This document shows positions 43,163 to 55,382 of a stretch of DNA of 64,000 bases, one piece after another. Position 1 is the stretch's first letter. Each line of letters opens with the position of its first letter. The notes beneath the pieces were generated by a model. It did no database searches and was not told the DNA's origin. It was given only the letters and a program-made list of their open reading frames with translations. The DNA comes from Hylemonella sp. GTDB taxonomy: Bacteria; Pseudomonadota; Gammaproteobacteria; Burkholderiales; Burkholderiaceae_C. A program made the translations under genes and the position numbers. Location of the stretch: the NCBI GenBank assembly GCA_030695415.1, contig JAUYQZ010000003.1:62001-126000 (forward strand), written 5' to 3'.

Positions 43163-44182
43163 ATGGGACTTTTTGAACGTTATCTGACCCTGTGGGTCGC
43201 CCTGGGCATCCTCGCCGGCGTGGGCCTGGGCTTGGTCGTGCCGGATCTGTTCCAGCTGATCGCCAGGCTGGAAGTGGCCCACGTCAACCTGGTGGTGGCC
43301 ATTTTCATCTGGGTGATGATCTACCCGATGATGATCCAGATCGACTGGAGCGCCGTGAAGGACGTGGGGCGCAAGCCGCGCGGCCTGCTGCTCACGCTGG
43401 TGGTGAACTGGCTCATCAAGCCCTTCACCATGGCGGCACTGGGCGTGCTGTTCTTCCAGTACCTGTTCGCGCCCTGGGTCGATCCGCAATCGGCCAGCGA
43501 GTACATTGCCGGCATGATCCTGCTGGGCGTGGCGCCCTGCACGGCCATGGTCTTCGTCTGGAGCCAGCTGGTCAAGGGCGACGCGAACTACACGCTGGTG
43601 CAGGTGTCGGTCAACGACCTCGTCATGGTGGTGGCCTTCGCCCCCATCGCCGCCTTCCTGCTGGGCGTGACCAACATCACGGTGCCCTGGGAAACCCTGC
43701 TGCTGTCCACCGTGCTCTACGTGGTGCTGCCGCTGGCCGCCGGCATGGCCACGCGGCAGCTGCTCAAAGGCCGGGGGCCGCAGGCGTTGGCCGGCGTGGT
43801 GCGCCAGCTCAAGCCCTGGTCCATCATCGGTTTGATCGCCACCGTGGTGCTGCTGTTCGGCTTCCAGGCCAACACGCTCGTTCAGCAGCCGCAGGTGATT
43901 GCGCTGATCGCGGTGCCGCTGGTGCTGCAGACCTACGGCATCTTCTTTCTCAGTTGGTATGCGGCGCGCTGGCTGAAGCTGCCGCACGATGTGGCTGGCC
44001 CCGCCTGCCTGATCGGCACCTCGAATTTCTTCGAGCTGGCGGTGGCGGTGGCGATCTCGCTCTTCGGCCTGAACTCCGGGGCCGCCCTGGCCACGGTGGT
44101 TGGCGTGCTGGTCGAGGTGCCGGTGATGCTGTCGCTGGTGGCCATCGTCAACGCCTGGCGGCCCAAGACCGCGCAGGCCTGA
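43163..44182 (+). CDS. acr3: Arsenite efflux permease, ACR3 family
   Basis: Ten-segment membrane transporter of 339 residues that exports the arsenite made by ArsC. The essential cysteine lies in [14 protein letters not shown], and [23 protein letters not shown] and [18 protein letters not shown] are ACR3 signatures. It closes the arsR-ligase-arsC-acr3 operon and converges on glmM with a three-base gap. Confidence 0.96.
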   Translation: MGLFERYLTLWVALGILAGVGLGLVVPDLFQLIARLEVAHVNLVVAIFIWVMIYPMMIQIDWSAVKDVGRKPRGLLLTLVVNWLIKPFTMAALGVLFFQYLFAPWVDPQSASEYIAGMILLGVAPCTAMVFVWSQLVKGDANYTLVQVSVNDLVMVVAFAPIAAFLLGVTNITVPWETLLLSTVLYVVLPLAAGMATRQLLKGRGPQALAGVVRQLKPWSIIGLIATVVLLFGFQANTLVQQPQVIALIAVPLVLQTYGIFFLSWYAARWLKLPHDVAGPACLIGTSNFFELAVAVAISLFGLNSGAALATVVGVLVEVPVMLSLVAIVNAWRPKTAQA

Positions 44183-44185
44183 GCG

Positions 44186-45517
44186 TCAAGCGCGCAGGGT
44201 GGACGCCAGGCGCTCGGCGCAGGCCTGGGCCTGCGCAGCGTCCCGCGCCTCCACCATGACGCGCACCAGCGGCTCGGTACCGCTGGCTCGGATCAGCACA
44301 CGGCCACTGTTGCCCAACTCGGCTTCGACAGCCTGCGTTTCGGCGACCAGCCGTGTATTGGCCTTCCAGTCCTGGCCGGGCTGCAGGCGCACATTGATCA
44401 AAGTTTGCGGGAACAGCGTGACACCCGACAGGAGCTGCGCCATGCTTTGGCCGCTGCGCACGCAGGTCTGAAGCACCTGCAGGGCCGAGACCAGGCCGTC
44501 GCCGGTGGTCTGCTTGTCCAGCGCCAGCAAGTGGCCAGAACCTTCGCCGCCGAGCAGCCACTTGTGCTTGTTCAGCTCTTCGAGCACGTAGCGGTCGCCG
44601 ACCTTGGCACGCACGAACTGCACACCACGGCTCTTCAGCGCCACTTCCACAGCCATGTTCGTCATCAGTGTGCCCACCACACCGGGTACGTGCTCGTCAC
44701 GGCCCAGGCGGTCGTCGGCCATCAGGTAGAGCAGTTCGTCGCCGTTGTACAGGCGCCCGGTGGCGTCGACCATCATCAGGCGGTCGGCATCGCCGTCCAG
44801 GGCCACCCCATAATCGGCGTGGTGGGCCTTCACAGCCGCCACCAGCGCGTCGGTATGGGTGGCACCGACCTCGTGGTTGATGTTCAGACCGTCGGGGGTG
44901 CAGCCGATGGCCACCACCTCGGCACCCAACTCATGAAAGACCTTGGGCGCGATCTGGTAAGCCGCACCGTGCGCAGCATCGACGACGATCTTCAATCCCT
45001 TGAGCGTCAGGTCATTGGCAAACGTGCTCTTGCAGAGTTCGATGTAGCGGCCCGCTGCATCGTCCAGCCGGCGAGCCCGGCCCAGGCTGGCCGAATCGAC
45101 CCAGACCGGCGGCTCGTCCACCGCGGCCTCCACCGCCAGCTCCCAGGCGTCCGGCAGCTTGGTGCCCTGCGCGCTGAAGAACTTGATGCCGTTGTCGGGA
45201 TAGGCATTGTGGCTGGCGCTGATGACCACACCCAGCGAGGCCCGCTGCGCGCGGGTGAGGTAGGCGACAGCCGGCGTGGGCAGAGGGCCGAGCAGCACCA
45301 CGTCGACACCGGCCGAGTTGAAGCCGGATTCCAGCGCGCTCTCCAGCATGTAGCCGGAGATGCGCGTGTCCTTGCCGATCAGCACCACGGGCCTGTCTTC
45401 GGTACGTTTGAGCACGCGACCCACCGCATGCGCCAGGCGCAGCACAAAGTCTGGCGTGATGGGCGACTGCCCCACCGTGCCGCGGATGCCGTCGGTGCCG
45501 AAATATTTCCTGCTCAT
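44186..45517 (-). CDS. glmM: Phosphoglucosamine mutase
   Basis: Converts glucosamine-6-phosphate to glucosamine-1-phosphate for peptidoglycan and LPS; 443 residues. It opens [21 protein letters not shown]. The catalytic serine is in [19 protein letters not shown], metal binding is [11 protein letters not shown], the sugar loop [11 protein letters not shown], and the phosphate loop [12 protein letters not shown]. It follows folP by 40 bases, as in many proteobacteria. Confidence 0.97.
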   Translation of the reverse strand: MSRKYFGTDGIRGTVGQSPITPDFVLRLAHAVGRVLKRTEDRPVVLIGKDTRISGYMLESALESGFNSAGVDVVLLGPLPTPAVAYLTRAQRASLGVVISASHNAYPDNGIKFFSAQGTKLPDAWELAVEAAVDEPPVWVDSASLGRARRLDDAAGRYIELCKSTFANDLTLKGLKIVVDAAHGAAYQIAPKVFHELGAEVVAIGCTPDGLNINHEVGATHTDALVAAVKAHHADYGVALDGDADRLMMVDATGRLYNGDELLYLMADDRLGRDEHVPGVVGTLMTNMAVEVALKSRGVQFVRAKVGDRYVLEELNKHKWLLGGEGSGHLLALDKQTTGDGLVSALQVLQTCVRSGQSMAQLLSGVTLFPQTLINVRLQPGQDWKANTRLVAETQAVEAELGNSGRVLIRASGTEPLVRVMVEARDAAQAQACAERLASTLRA

Positions 45518-45557
45518 GGCTATGTCCCCTGGGATACCGTTGATTTCTGGTTGCTAT

Positions 45558-46427
45558 TCATTTTATAGCGTCGAGCACCTTGAGCGCCTGGACGGTTTCC
45601 CGCACATCATGCACGCGCACGATGGCTGCGCCCCGCTCCACCGCCAGCAAAGCCGCAGCCACGCTGGGCGCCATGCGTTCGTGCTGTCCGGCCGGCGCCG
45701 TGCTGCCGGCAGGCAGGCTGGCGACGGCGCCCAGCGAAGACTTGCGCGACCAGCCCGCCAGCAGAGGATACCCGGCTGCGAGCAACTCGCCCTGACGCGC
45801 CAGCAGCGAGAAGTTCTGCGCCACCGTCTTGCCGAAGCCGATCCCGGGGTCCAGCACGATGCGCTGCCTGGCCACCCCGAGTGACTGCAGCGCCTGCCCG
45901 GCCTCGTGCAGGAAGGCCAACACGGCCGGCAACACATCGCCCTCCATGGGGCTGATCTGCATGGTGCGCGGCTCGCCGTGCATGTGCATCAGGCAGACGC
46001 CACAGTTCGGGTGCTGCGCGACAAGCTGGCGGCCGTCCAGCGGATCGGCAGGATCGGACCAGCGCAGGGCCCAGACGTCGTTGACGATGTCAGCCCCCAG
46101 GTCGAGAGCGGCCTGCATGACCCGCGGCTTGTAGGTGTCGACGGACAGAGGCACGCCCAGCTTCGCGGCCTCGCGCAGCACGGGCAGCAAACGCGCCAAC
46201 TCCTCATCCAGCGAAACCGGAACGGCACCGGGACGGGTCGATTCGCCACCCAGGTCCAGGATGCTGGCGCCGTCCTTGATCAATTGTTCGCAATGCAGCA
46301 GGGCGGCACGCGTGGAGGCATGGGCCCCTGGATCAGAGAAGGAATCGGGCGTGATGTTGACGATGCCCATGACCTGCGGCCGGGACAGGTCGACCGCATA
46401 ACGGGTGGTTTGCCAGATCATGGGCAT
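45558..46427 (-). CDS. folP: Dihydropteroate synthase
   Basis: Folate pathway enzyme joining p-aminobenzoate to the pterin; target of sulfonamides. About 289 residues with MGIVNITPDSFSDPG, LDLGGESTRPGA, SVDTYKPRVMQAAL, the LDPGIGFGKT loop and GWSRKSSLG. The frame opens at a TTG (46442); I choose the ATG at 46427. A hairpin lies between it and ftsH, so it is either read through or has a hidden promoter. Confidence 0.95.
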   Translation of the reverse strand: MPMIWQTTRYAVDLSRPQVMGIVNITPDSFSDPGAHASTRAALLHCEQLIKDGASILDLGGESTRPGAVPVSLDEELARLLPVLREAAKLGVPLSVDTYKPRVMQAALDLGADIVNDVWALRWSDPADPLDGRQLVAQHPNCGVCLMHMHGEPRTMQISPMEGDVLPAVLAFLHEAGQALQSLGVARQRIVLDPGIGFGKTVAQNFSLLARQGELLAAGYPLLAGWSRKSSLGAVASLPAGSTAPAGQHERMAPSVAAALLAVERGAAIVRVHDVRETVQALKVLDAIK

Positions 46428-46450
46428 CACTTTACTTGCCAAGCAAAAGC

Positions 46451-46475
46451 AAAACGGGGCCTACGCCCCGTTTTT
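46451..46475 (-). terminator. Hairpin after ftsH, terminator on either strand
   Basis: ACGGGGC and GCCCCGT pair around CTAC, flanked by AAAA on one side and TTTTT on the other, 15 bases after the ftsH stop and 24 bases before folP. Confidence 0.65.
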
Positions 46476-46489
46476 CATGGTGGACAGAC

Positions 46490-48406
46490 TCAGGCCGCAG
46501 TAGGCGCAGGATCCGTCTTCACCGCCGGTGTGCCGCCGGCATCGCCGCCACCGGAATTTGGCGTGCGCGGCGTCCAGTCCTTCGGAGGACGGGGCTCCTT
46601 GCCGGCCATGATGTCGTCCAGCTGCTCGGTGTCGATGGTTTCCCACTCCAGCAGGGCCTTGGCCATGGCGTGCATCTTGTCGGCGTTGTCCTCGATCAGC
46701 TTGCGGGCCTGGGCGTACTGCTGGTCGATGATGCGGCGCACCTCGGCATCGACCTTCTGCATGGTCTGCTCGCTGATGCTGGTGGTCTTGGTGACCGAAC
46801 GACCCAGGAAGACCTCGCCCTCGTTCTCGGCGTAGACCATGGGGCCCAGGGCATCGGTCATGCCGTAGCGCATGACCATATCGCGGGCGATATGGGTGGC
46901 GCGCTCGAAGTCGTTGGAGGCGCCCGTGGTCATCTGGTTCATGAAGACCTCTTCGGCGATGCGGCCGCCGAACAGCATGCTGATCTGGTTCAGCATGTAG
47001 TCGCGGTCGTAGCTGTAGCGGTCCTTCTCGGGCAGGCTCATGGTCACGCCCAGGGCGCGGCCGCGCGGAATGATGGTGACCTTGTGCACCGGATCGCACT
47101 TGGGCAGCATCTTGCCGATCAGCGCGTGGCCGGACTCGTGGTAAGCGGTGTTACGGCGCTCTTCCTCAGGCATGACCATGCTCTTGCGCTCGGGTCCCAT
47201 GAGGATCTTGTCCTTGGCCTTCTCGAAGTCCTGCATCTCGACCACACGCGCATTGCGGCGCGCTGCCATCAGCGCAGCCTCGTTGCACAGATTGGCCAGA
47301 TCAGCCCCGCTCATGCCGGGCGTGCCGCGGGCGATCACGGCCGGGTTCACGTCCTGGCCGAGCGGGATCTTGCGCATGTGCACATTCAGGATCTGCTCGC
47401 GACCGCGGATATCGGGCAGCGTCACGTAGACCTGGCGGTCGAAGCGGCCCGGGCGCAGCAGGGCGGCGTCCAGGATGTCGGGGCGGTTGGTGGCAGCCAC
47501 CACGATCACGCCCAAGTTGGTCTCGAAGCCATCCATCTCGACCAGCATCTGGTTGAGGGTCTGCTCGCGCTCATCGTTGCCGCCGCCCAGGCCGGCGCCA
47601 CGCTGGCGGCCGACGGCGTCGATTTCATCGATGAAGATGATGCAGGGTGCGTTCTTCTTGGCGTTCTCGAACATGTCGCGCACGCGGGCCGCGCCCACGC
47701 CGACAAACATCTCGACGAAATCGGAACCGGAGATACTGAAGAAAGGGACCTTGGCCTCGCCGGCAATGCCCTTGGCCAGCAGCGTCTTGCCGGTACCCGG
47801 GGGGCCGACCAGCAACAGGCCGCGCGGGATGCGACCACCCAGTTTCTGGAATTTCTGCGGGTCTTTCAGGAAGTCCACGACTTCCTTGACTTCTTCCTTG
47901 GCCTCGTCACAGCCGGCCACGTCCGCAAACGTCACCTGGTTGTTGTTCTCGTCGAGCATGCGCGCCTTGCTCTTGCCGAAGCTGAAGGCGCCGCCCTTGC
48001 CGCCGCCCTGCATCTGGCGCATGAAGTAGATCCAGACGCCGATCAGCAGCAGCATGGGACCCCAGCTGACCAGCAGGGTCATGAGCAGGGAGCCTTCTTC
48101 GCGGGGCTTGACATCGAACTTGACGCCGTTGGCGATCAGGTCACCAACCAGGCCGCGATCCAGGTAAGTGGCGGTGGTGCGCACCTTGCGGTCGTCGGTG
48201 GTGGTCGCGATGATTTCGGTGCCCCCAGGGCCTTCCTGGATCAGTGCGCTCTTGATGCGGTTGCTGCGGACTTCCTCCAGGAAATCGGAGTAGCCCAGCA
48301 TGCCGGTCGCGGCGCCAGAGCGGGTGTCGAACTGCTTGAACACCGTGAAGAGGACAAGCGCGATCACCAGCCAGACGGCGACTTTAGAAAACCACTGATT
48401 ATTCAA
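46490..48406 (-). CDS. ftsH: ATP-dependent zinc metalloprotease FtsH
   Basis: Membrane-anchored AAA+ protease of about 638 residues that degrades misfolded membrane proteins and, in enterobacteria, LpxC. Two membrane segments flank a small periplasmic domain. AAA motifs: [26 protein letters not shown] and the second region of homology [20 protein letters not shown]. The zinc site is [10 protein letters not shown]. The frame opens at an ATG (48430), but a TTG at 48406 has GGAG seven bases upstream and gives the usual [11 protein letters not shown] start. Confidence 0.97.
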   Translation of the reverse strand: MNNQWFSKVAVWLVIALVLFTVFKQFDTRSGAATGMLGYSDFLEEVRSNRIKSALIQEGPGGTEIIATTTDDRKVRTTATYLDRGLVGDLIANGVKFDVKPREEGSLLMTLLVSWGPMLLLIGVWIYFMRQMQGGGKGGAFSFGKSKARMLDENNNQVTFADVAGCDEAKEEVKEVVDFLKDPQKFQKLGGRIPRGLLLVGPPGTGKTLLAKGIAGEAKVPFFSISGSDFVEMFVGVGAARVRDMFENAKKNAPCIIFIDEIDAVGRQRGAGLGGGNDEREQTLNQMLVEMDGFETNLGVIVVAATNRPDILDAALLRPGRFDRQVYVTLPDIRGREQILNVHMRKIPLGQDVNPAVIARGTPGMSGADLANLCNEAALMAARRNARVVEMQDFEKAKDKILMGPERKSMVMPEEERRNTAYHESGHALIGKMLPKCDPVHKVTIIPRGRALGVTMSLPEKDRYSYDRDYMLNQISMLFGGRIAEEVFMNQMTTGASNDFERATHIARDMVMRYGMTDALGPMVYAENEGEVFLGRSVTKTTSISEQTMQKVDAEVRRIIDQQYAQARKLIEDNADKMHAMAKALLEWETIDTEQLDDIMAGKEPRPPKDWTPRTPNSGGGDAGGTPAVKTDPAPTAA

Positions 48407-48572
48407 GTGCAACTCCAGTAGGGATGCCAAGGAAAAACATAACTTGTGACCATTTTAGGCGTTTCAAGCCATCGGCCGATTGATTTTGCCTGCGACGGCC
48501 ATTTACCATGGAGGGGATTTGGGGGCGATTTCACGCTTTACACGTCGTTCTGCTGTGCCACAGGGAAAAAGA

Positions 48573-49241
48573 TCAAGCGGCTGCCGCTCGTTTCAAACCC
48601 ACGCCCACCAGAAAAGTTTCAGACGAACGGTCCCGCGAAGCCTTGGGCTTGACCGGTTTGACGGTCTGGAAATTCGCCCGGAAGTGCTGGACGATCTCTT
48701 CGTACCCCCGGCCATGGAAGACCTTGGCCACCAGGGCGCCCGAGGGCTTGAGATGGTGCTGGCAGAAATCAATGGCCAGCTCGATCAGGTGTTCCATCCG
48801 GGCCGCATCCACCGAGGACAGGCCCGAGAGGTTGGGCGCCATGTCCGAGACCACGACATCGGCCTGGCGGCCCTGCAGCAGCTCTTCCAGCCGGGCCAGC
48901 ACCTCGGCTTCGCCAAAGTCACCCTGGATGTACTGCACGCCCTCGATGGGTTCCATCGCCAGCAGGTCCAGGCCGATGATGGTGCCCTTGAGTTCGCCCA
49001 CCGCCGCCCCGTCGGGCGCCATGCGCCGGCGCAGATACTGGCTCCAGGCGCCGGGCGCGCAGCCCAGGTCCACCACCACCTGGCCGGGCTTGATCAGGCG
49101 CAGGGCTTCGTCGATTTCCTTGAGCTTGTAGGCCGCCCGCGCGCGATACCCCTCCTTCTTCGCCAGCTTGACGTAGGTATCGTTGACGTGGTCGTTGAGC
49201 CAGGCCTTGTTGACCTTCTTGCTCTTGGTGTTGACTTTCAT
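48573..49241 (-). CDS. rlmE: 23S rRNA (uridine-2'-O) methyltransferase RlmE
   Basis: Heat-shock rRNA methyltransferase (RrmJ/FtsJ), 222 residues. The basic N terminus [20 protein letters not shown] leads into [13 protein letters not shown] with the catalytic lysine. SAM binding is [15 protein letters not shown], the catalytic aspartate is in [13 protein letters not shown], and the second lysine is in [10 protein letters not shown]. The start at 49241 is set by homology; the open frame runs further into the divergent yhbY. Usual partner of ftsH. Confidence 0.96.
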   Translation of the reverse strand: MKVNTKSKKVNKAWLNDHVNDTYVKLAKKEGYRARAAYKLKEIDEALRLIKPGQVVVDLGCAPGAWSQYLRRRMAPDGAAVGELKGTIIGLDLLAMEPIEGVQYIQGDFGEAEVLARLEELLQGRQADVVVSDMAPNLSGLSSVDAARMEHLIELAIDFCQHHLKPSGALVAKVFHGRGYEEIVQHFRANFQTVKPVKPKASRDRSSETFLVGVGLKRAAAA

Positions 49242-49298
49242 TTTGTCTTTCAAACGGCAACCGGCGCCAACCGGCTGCTTACAGAGGATAATAACGAC

Positions 49299-49772
49299 AT
49301 GCCAGCGATACAACTGACTCCTGCCGAACGCAAGGAATTCCGTGCCGAAGCCCACCATCTCGACCCCGTCGTGATGATCGGCAACGACGGCCTGACGGCC
49401 GCCGTCAAGAAGGAAACCGACTCCGCCCTCAAGGCCCACGGCCTGATCAAGGTGCGCGTCTTCTCGGACGACCGCGCCACACGCGAAACCATTTTCCAGA
49501 CCCTGGCCGACGAGCTCAGCGCGGCACCCATCCAGCACATCGGCAAACTGCTGGTGCTCTGGCGCCCCAAGCCGGAGAAAGAGCGCGTCGAAGACGAGGA
49601 CCGCATGCCCGGCCCGCGTGACGTCAAGGTGCTCAAGTTCAGCAAGCGCGGGGGCCAGCGCCCCGAGGTCAAGCTGCTGCGCGTGCTGGGCAACCAGCGC
49701 CTGACGCCCGGCGGCAAGGTCAAGCGGGCCAAACCCAAGCAGACCAGCGTCAAGAAACGCAGTCAGACCTGA
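49299..49772 (+). CDS. yhbY: YhbY-type CRM-domain RNA-binding protein
   Basis: Ribosome-associated RNA-binding protein of 157 residues. The CRM domain covers residues 1-97 with [40 protein letters not shown] and [13 protein letters not shown] basic tail follows ([27 protein letters not shown]), longer than the 97-residue E. coli protein. The ATG at 49299 is chosen for family fit. Divergent from rlmE; its last ten bases overlap the end of the DUF4149 gene. Confidence 0.92.
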   Translation: MPAIQLTPAERKEFRAEAHHLDPVVMIGNDGLTAAVKKETDSALKAHGLIKVRVFSDDRATRETIFQTLADELSAAPIQHIGKLLVLWRPKPEKERVEDEDRMPGPRDVKVLKFSKRGGQRPEVKLLRVLGNQRLTPGGKVKRAKPKQTSVKKRSQT

Positions 49773-50203
49773 CGTTTCCCCAGCCGCCAGAAAGTCAGGG
49801 CGGCACACACCCACTGCGTGAAGTACATGGCACTGCCGATGCGGTGCCAGATCGCCAGGTTTTCCCGCGCCACGATGCGCGGCGCCACCGCGAACTCCAC
49901 CAGCAGTGCCAGCAGCAGGCCGCCCACGACGAGCAGCCGGGCGGCGTGCAGGGGATCGCCCCCCTCCTCACCCTCTTTCGGACGTGAGGCCAGCAAGAGC
50001 AGCGAGGTGCAGGCCACGGACACCCAGGTCTGGGCCGCAAAGAGCTTGGCCGCCAGCGCACCGGCCATGCTGCCGGGCAAGTGTGCGAAAAGCAGTGGCA
50101 CCACCAGGAAACCGATGGTCGTCAGGCTGCCCCACCACAAGGCAGCCGCCCAGCGCGGCAAGGCCTGAACAAAACGGAACAGGGAGCCTGAGTTGACGTT
50201 CAC
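49763..50203 (-). CDS. DUF4149 membrane protein
   Basis: Integral membrane protein of 146 residues with four hydrophobic segments ([75 protein letters not shown]). The family is conserved beside greA and carB in Burkholderiales but its function is unknown. The start overlaps the greA stop by four bases. Confidence 0.88.
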   Translation of the reverse strand: MNVNSGSLFRFVQALPRWAAALWWGSLTTIGFLVVPLLFAHLPGSMAGALAAKLFAAQTWVSVACTSLLLLASRPKEGEEGGDPLHAARLLVVGGLLLALLVEFAVAPRIVARENLAIWHRIGSAMYFTQWVCAALTFWRLGKRQV

Positions 50204-50676
50204 CGGTAGCTGACCGCCATGATCTCGTAGCGCTTGATGCCGCCCGGCGCCTGCACCTCGGCCGTGTCGCCCTCTTCCTTGCCGATCAGGGCACGGGCGA
50301 TGGGGCTGCCGATATTGATCAAGCCCAGCTTGAGATCGGCCTCGTCCTCGCCCACGATCTGGTAGGTCACGCTGTCGCCGCTGGCTTCATCTTCCAGTTC
50401 GACGGTGGCGCCGAACACCACCTTGCCGCCGGCGTCCACGGCCGAAGGGTCGATGATCTGCGCCGCCGAGAGCTTGCTCTCGATTTCCTGGATGCGACCT
50501 TCGATGAAGCCCTGGCGATCCTTGGCGGCATCGTATTCGGCGTTCTCGCTCAGGTCACCCTGCGCGCGCGCCTCGGAAATCGCATTGATGACCCCAGGGC
50601 GATCCACCGTCTTGAGACGGTGCAGTTCGGCCTTGAGCTTCTCGGCGCCGCGGGTGGTGATCGGAATGGTGACCAT
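50200..50676 (-). CDS. greA: Transcription elongation factor GreA
   Basis: Rescues backtracked RNA polymerase by stimulating transcript cleavage; 158 residues. The N-terminal coiled coil carries the acidic tip [25 protein letters not shown], and the C-terminal domain ends [23 protein letters not shown]. It lies 91 bases after carB. Confidence 0.97.
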   Translation of the reverse strand: MVTIPITTRGAEKLKAELHRLKTVDRPGVINAISEARAQGDLSENAEYDAAKDRQGFIEGRIQEIESKLSAAQIIDPSAVDAGGKVVFGATVELEDEASGDSVTYQIVGEDEADLKLGLINIGSPIARALIGKEEGDTAEVQAPGGIKRYEIMAVSYR

Positions 50677-50767
50677 GTCTCTGGGGTTCTTAAGGGGTAA
50701 AAGTAACGGGGGCAGACCGGCATCTGATGCCAGCCTGCCCCCGGGATTCGGGTGTGCTGCTCGGATT

Positions 50768-53700
50768 TTATGCCAGTTGAGCGTGAAGTTCCTGCACCGA
50801 GCAGACGTCCAGATGGTCCATGTACTTCATGCCCTCGACGGCCGCTTCCGCGCCGGCGACGGTGGTGAACGTGGTGACCCGGGCCAGCAAGGCCGAAGTC
50901 CGGATGTAGCGGGAGTCGGCAATGGCGTTGCGGCGCTCCTCCACCGTGTTGATGACCAGGGCGATTTCCTCGTTCTTGATCATGTCCACGATGTTGGGGC
51001 GACCCTCGGTCACCTTGTTGACGACCTCGCAAGCCAGGCCTGCGGCCTCGATGGCCGCCGCCGTGCCCTTGGTGGCCACGATCGTGAAACCCAGGGCGAT
51101 CAGGCCCCGGGCCACGGCCACCGCGCGCGGCTTGTCGCTTTGCTTGACCGACAGGAAGACCCGTCCGGACCGGGGCAGACGCGTGCCCGCACCGAGCTGC
51201 GACTTCACGAAGGCCTCACCAAAGGTCTTGCCCACCCCCATCACTTCGCCGGTGGACTTCATCTCGGGTCCGAGGATGGTGTCCACACCCGGGAACTTGA
51301 CGAAGGGGAACACGGCCTCCTTGACGCTGAAATACGGCGGCGTCACCTCGCGGGTGATGCCCTGCGAGGCGAGCGTCTGCCCGGCCATGCAACGTGCTGC
51401 CACCTTGGCCAGCTGGATGCCCGTGGCCTTGGAGACGAAAGGCACGGTGCGCGAGGCGCGCGGATTCACTTCCAGCACGAAGATCACGTCCTGGCCGTCC
51501 TGTTTCTGGATGGCGAACTGCACGTTCATCAGGCCGACGACGTTGAGCGCACCGGCCATCGCGGTGGTCTGGCGCTTGATCTCATTCACGGTCTCGGCGC
51601 TCAGGCTGTAGGGGGGCAGGGAGCAGGCGGAATCACCGCTGTGCACGCCCGCCTGCTCGATATGCTCCATCACACCACCGATGAAGGTCTTGCCTTCAGG
51701 GTCGCGCAGGCAGTCCACATCGCATTCGATGGCGTCGTTCAGGAATCGGTCCAGCAGCACCGGGGAGTCGTTGCTGACCTTGACGGCCTCACGCATGTAG
51801 CGCTCCAGGTCGCGCTGCTCATGCACGATCTCCATGGCGCGGCCGCCCAGCACATAGCTCGGGCGCACCACCAGCGGGTAACCCAGCTTCGCCGCTTTCT
51901 CCAGGGCCTCGGCCTCGGTGCGCGCGGTGGCATTAGGCGGCTGCTTGAGGTTCAGCTCGCGCAGCAAGGCCGAGAAACGCTCACGATCCTCGGCCGCGTC
52001 GATCATGTCGGGGCTGGTGCCGATGATGGGCACGCCTTCGGCCTCCAGGCCCAGGGCCAGCTTGAGGGGGGTCTGGCCGCCGTACTGCACGATCACGCCG
52101 ATGGGCTTTTCCTTGTCCACGATCTCCAGCACGTCTTCCAGCGTCAGCGGCTCGAAATAGAGGCGGTCCGAGGTGTCGTAGTCGGTGGACACGGTCTCGG
52201 GGTTGCAGTTGACCATGATGGTCTCGTAGCCGTCCTCGCGCATGGCGAGTGCAGCGTGCACGCAGCAGTAGTCGAACTCAATGCCCTGCCCGATGCGGTT
52301 GGGACCGCCGCCCAGGACCATGATCTTCTTCTTGTTCGTCGGCTCGGCCTCGCACTCTTCCTCGTAGGTCGAGTACATGTAGGCGGTGTTGGTGGCGAAC
52401 TCGGCGGCGCAGGTATCCACCCGCTTGTAGACCGGCCGCACCTTGAGGGCGCGGCGCGCTTCGCGCACAGCCTTCTCCGTCGTCTTGAGCAGCTTGGCCA
52501 GGCGGCGGTCGGAGAAGCCCTTCTTCTTCAAGGCGCGCAGCGTCACCGCGTCCAGCGCCGCCAGGGCCTGCTCGCCCTTCTCGATGGCCAGCTTGTCCAG
52601 GTCGAGTTCGATCTTCACGATCTCCTCGATCTGCACCAGGAACCATTTGTCGATCTTGGTCAGGTCGTAGACCTCGTCCACCGACAGGCCCATGGCAAAG
52701 GCATCGCCCACGTACCAGATGCGCTCGGGGCCGGGTTCGCCCAGCTCCTTCTCCAGCACCTCGCGGTCCTGGGTCTTCTCGTTCATGCCGTCCACGCCCA
52801 CTTCCAGCCCGCGCAGGGCCTTCTGGAACGATTCCTGGAAGGTGCGTCCCATGGCCATCACCTCGCCCACCGACTTCATCTGCGTGGTCAGGCGGCTGTC
52901 GGCGGTGGGGAACTTCTCGAAGGCAAAACGCGGGATCTTGGTGACCACGTAGTCGATGCTGGGCTCGAAACTCGCCGGCGTGGCGCCGCCCGTGATGTCG
53001 TTGCGCAGCTCATCCAGGGTGTAGCCCACGGCCAGCTTGGCAGCGACCTTGGCGATCGGGAAACCCGTGGCCTTGGAGGCCAGCGCCGAAGAGCGGCTCA
53101 CGCGCGGGTTCATCTCGATCACGATCATGCGCCCGTCTTTCGGGTTGATCGAGAACTGCACGTTGGAGCCACCGGTGTCCACCCCGATCTCGCGCAGCAC
53201 CGCCAGCGAGGCGTTGCGCATGATCTGGTATTCCTTGTCGGTCAGGGTCTGGGCCGGGGCGACGGTGATGGAGTCACCGGTGTGCACACCCATGGGGTCC
53301 AGGTTCTCGATCGAGCAGACGATGATGCAGTTGTCGGCCTTGTCGCGCACGACTTCCATCTCGTACTCTTTCCAGCCCAGCAGCGACTCTTCAATGAGCA
53401 GCTCCTTGGTGGGCGAGGCCTCCAGGCCTCGCTTGCAGATGACCTCGAATTCTTCCGGGTTGTAGGCGATGCCGCCGCCGGTGCCGCCCAGCGTGAAGCT
53501 GGGGCGGATGACGGTGGGGAAGCCCACGGTCTTCTGCACGGCCCAGGCCTCTTCCATGTTGTGGGCGATGCCCGAGCGGGCCGAGCCCAGGCCGATCTTG
53601 GTCATGGCCTGCTTGAACTTCTGGCGGTCTTCGGCCTTGTCGATGGCCTCGGGCGTGGCGCCGATGAGTTCGACCTTGTATTTGTCGAGCACGCCGTGGT

Positions 53701-54010
53701 GCCACAGGTCCAGCGCGCAGTTCAGCGCGGTCTGGCCACCCATGGTGGGCAGGATGGCGTCGGGCTTTTCCTTGGCGATGATCTTTTCGACCGTCTGCCA
53801 GGTGATGGGCTCGATGTAGGTGACGTCGGCCGTGGCCGGGTCGGTCATGATCGTGGCCGGGTTGCTGTTGATCAGGATGACCTTGTAACCCTCTTCGCGC
53901 AGGGCCTTGCAGGCCTGCACGCCGGAGTAGTCGAACTCGCAGGCCTGGCCAATGATGATCGGGCCGGCGCCGATGATGAGGACGCTCTTGATGTCTGTGC
54001 GCTTAGGCAT
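50768..54010 (-). CDS. carB: Carbamoyl-phosphate synthase large subunit
   Basis: Synthesises carbamoyl phosphate for arginine and pyrimidines; 1080 residues, full length. Two homologous ATP-grasp halves (about 1-550 and 555-935) each carry the nucleotide-binding blocks, for example [17 protein letters not shown] and [17 protein letters not shown]. The C-terminal allosteric domain (about 940-1080) includes [23 protein letters not shown]. It overlaps the carA end by eight bases. Confidence 0.98.
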   Translation of the reverse strand: MPKRTDIKSVLIIGAGPIIIGQACEFDYSGVQACKALREEGYKVILINSNPATIMTDPATADVTYIEPITWQTVEKIIAKEKPDAILPTMGGQTALNCALDLWHHGVLDKYKVELIGATPEAIDKAEDRQKFKQAMTKIGLGSARSGIAHNMEEAWAVQKTVGFPTVIRPSFTLGGTGGGIAYNPEEFEVICKRGLEASPTKELLIEESLLGWKEYEMEVVRDKADNCIIVCSIENLDPMGVHTGDSITVAPAQTLTDKEYQIMRNASLAVLREIGVDTGGSNVQFSINPKDGRMIVIEMNPRVSRSSALASKATGFPIAKVAAKLAVGYTLDELRNDITGGATPASFEPSIDYVVTKIPRFAFEKFPTADSRLTTQMKSVGEVMAMGRTFQESFQKALRGLEVGVDGMNEKTQDREVLEKELGEPGPERIWYVGDAFAMGLSVDEVYDLTKIDKWFLVQIEEIVKIELDLDKLAIEKGEQALAALDAVTLRALKKKGFSDRRLAKLLKTTEKAVREARRALKVRPVYKRVDTCAAEFATNTAYMYSTYEEECEAEPTNKKKIMVLGGGPNRIGQGIEFDYCCVHAALAMREDGYETIMVNCNPETVSTDYDTSDRLYFEPLTLEDVLEIVDKEKPIGVIVQYGGQTPLKLALGLEAEGVPIIGTSPDMIDAAEDRERFSALLRELNLKQPPNATARTEAEALEKAAKLGYPLVVRPSYVLGGRAMEIVHEQRDLERYMREAVKVSNDSPVLLDRFLNDAIECDVDCLRDPEGKTFIGGVMEHIEQAGVHSGDSACSLPPYSLSAETVNEIKRQTTAMAGALNVVGLMNVQFAIQKQDGQDVIFVLEVNPRASRTVPFVSKATGIQLAKVAARCMAGQTLASQGITREVTPPYFSVKEAVFPFVKFPGVDTILGPEMKSTGEVMGVGKTFGEAFVKSQLGAGTRLPRSGRVFLSVKQSDKPRAVAVARGLIALGFTIVATKGTAAAIEAAGLACEVVNKVTEGRPNIVDMIKNEEIALVINTVEERRNAIADSRYIRTSALLARVTTFTTVAGAEAAVEGMKYMDHLDVCSVQELHAQLA

Positions 54011-55184
54011 TCTTCTTCTCCTTGGCCATGTCCATCAGCGCGGTAAAACGGTCGAACAGATAGGCGATGTCGTGCGGGCCGGGCGAGGCTTCCGGGTGGC
54101 CCTGGAAGCAGAAGGCCGGACGGTCGGTGCGGGCCAGGCCCTGCAGCGTGCCATCGAACAGGCTGACGTGGGTGGCACGCAGCGTAGCGGGCAGCGACGC
54201 CATGTCGACCGCAAAGCCGTGGTTCTGGCTGGTGATGCTCACGCGACCGCTGTCCAGGTCTTTCACCGGATGGTTGGCGCCGTGGTGGCTGTTCTGCATC
54301 TTGAAGGTCTTGGCGCCCGAGGCCAGGGCCATGATCTGGTGGCCCAGGCAGATGCCAAAGGTCGGCATGCCGGACTCGATGATCTCGCGGGTGGCGGCAA
54401 TCGCGTAGTCGCAAGGTTCGGGGTCCCCCGGACCGTTGGAGAGGAAGACACCATCGGGCTTGAGCGCCAGCACGTCCCTGGCCGGCGTCTTGGCCGGCAC
54501 GACGGTCAGTTTGCAGCCACGCTGGGCCAGCATACGCAGGATGTTCTGCTTCACGCCAAAGTCGTAGGCCACGACGTGGAACTTCGGCGCTTTCTGCTCG
54601 CCGTAGCCCGAACCCAGCATCCACTCGGTCTGGGTCCACGCGTAGGACTTGGGGGTGGTCACCACTTGGGCCAGGTCCAGCCCCTTCATGCTCGGTGCAG
54701 CCTTGGCGGCGGCCAGGGCTTCATCGATGCGGGCCTGGGTCACGGCCTCGCCGGCTTTCAGCGCCACGATGGCGCCGTTTTGCGCCCCCTTGCTGCGAAG
54801 CAGACGGGTGAGCTTGCGGGTGTCGAGGTTGGCAATCGCCACGGTCCGCTCGCGCACCAGGTAATGCGAGAGCGTCTCGGTGCTGCGGAAGTTGGACGCC
54901 AGCAGGGGCAGGTCCTTGATGATGAGACCGGCGGCATGGATCTTCTCGGCTTCGACGTCCTCGGCATTGATGCCGTAGTTGCCGATGTGCGGATACGTGA
55001 GGGTCACGATCTGCCGGCAGTAACTCGGATCCGTGAGGATTTCCTGGTAGCCGGTCATGGCGGTGTTGAACACCACTTCGCCGACTGTGGTGCCGGTGGC
55101 ACCGATGGAATTGCCGAGAAAGACCGTGCCGTCTGCGAGCGCCAGGATGGCGTGAGGGTTGGTTCCCTGGAGAGACAAAAGCAC
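54003..55184 (-). CDS. carA: Carbamoyl-phosphate synthase small subunit
   Basis: Glutamine amidotransferase subunit, 393 residues. The N-terminal domain starts [18 protein letters not shown]; the C-terminal class I amidotransferase has [11 protein letters not shown], the nucleophile in [18 protein letters not shown], and the catalytic His-Glu in [13 protein letters not shown] leader of about 125 bases precedes it, starting at a TATAAT element. Confidence 0.97.
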   Translation of the reverse strand: MLLSLQGTNPHAILALADGTVFLGNSIGATGTTVGEVVFNTAMTGYQEILTDPSYCRQIVTLTYPHIGNYGINAEDVEAEKIHAAGLIIKDLPLLASNFRSTETLSHYLVRERTVAIANLDTRKLTRLLRSKGAQNGAIVALKAGEAVTQARIDEALAAAKAAPSMKGLDLAQVVTTPKSYAWTQTEWMLGSGYGEQKAPKFHVVAYDFGVKQNILRMLAQRGCKLTVVPAKTPARDVLALKPDGVFLSNGPGDPEPCDYAIAATREIIESGMPTFGICLGHQIMALASGAKTFKMQNSHHGANHPVKDLDSGRVSITSQNHGFAVDMASLPATLRATHVSLFDGTLQGLARTDRPAFCFQGHPEASPGPHDIAYLFDRFTALMDMAKEKKNA

Positions 55185-55307
55185 TGGGTACTCCGTTGGT
55201 TACGGGCGCGCCCACGCATCTACAGGAACGGGTCCTGGCTGCTGCTTTAAAAAGGGATTGTTCGGCCTGAAATGCGCTGGGGCGGCTGGATTTCTGAACA
55301 GTTCAAG

Positions 55308-55313
55308 ATTATA
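55308..55313 (-). promoter_or_regulatory. Candidate -10 element for carAB
   Basis: TATAAT on the minus strand, 125 bases before carA in the only AT-rich part of the 198-base gap. No clear -35 element. The gap also holds a GC-rich hairpin near the trmH stop (55354-55391) without a T tract; nothing else recognisable. Confidence 0.4.
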
Positions 55314-55382
55314 GCTTAGGGCCAATGCACTTCGCCGCGCGCTCACCGCACGGGCCGCCTGAAAACCGTTTCAGGAAACGTT

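Noticed and set aside
48480..49298. N-terminal extension of yhbY giving a 430-residue protein
   Set aside because: The extra part is the antisense of rlmE and lacks family similarity; the CRM domain starts at 49299.
50405..54046. A 1213-codon open frame on the plus strand opposite carB
   Set aside because: It is a shadow of carB: high third-position GC removes stop codons from the opposite strand. The translation is His/Gly/Ala-rich with no recognisable domain. The same applies to the long frames opposite rho (6182-7864), lpxB-fabZ (56904-59084), ftsH (46436-48421) and bamA (60848-62662).
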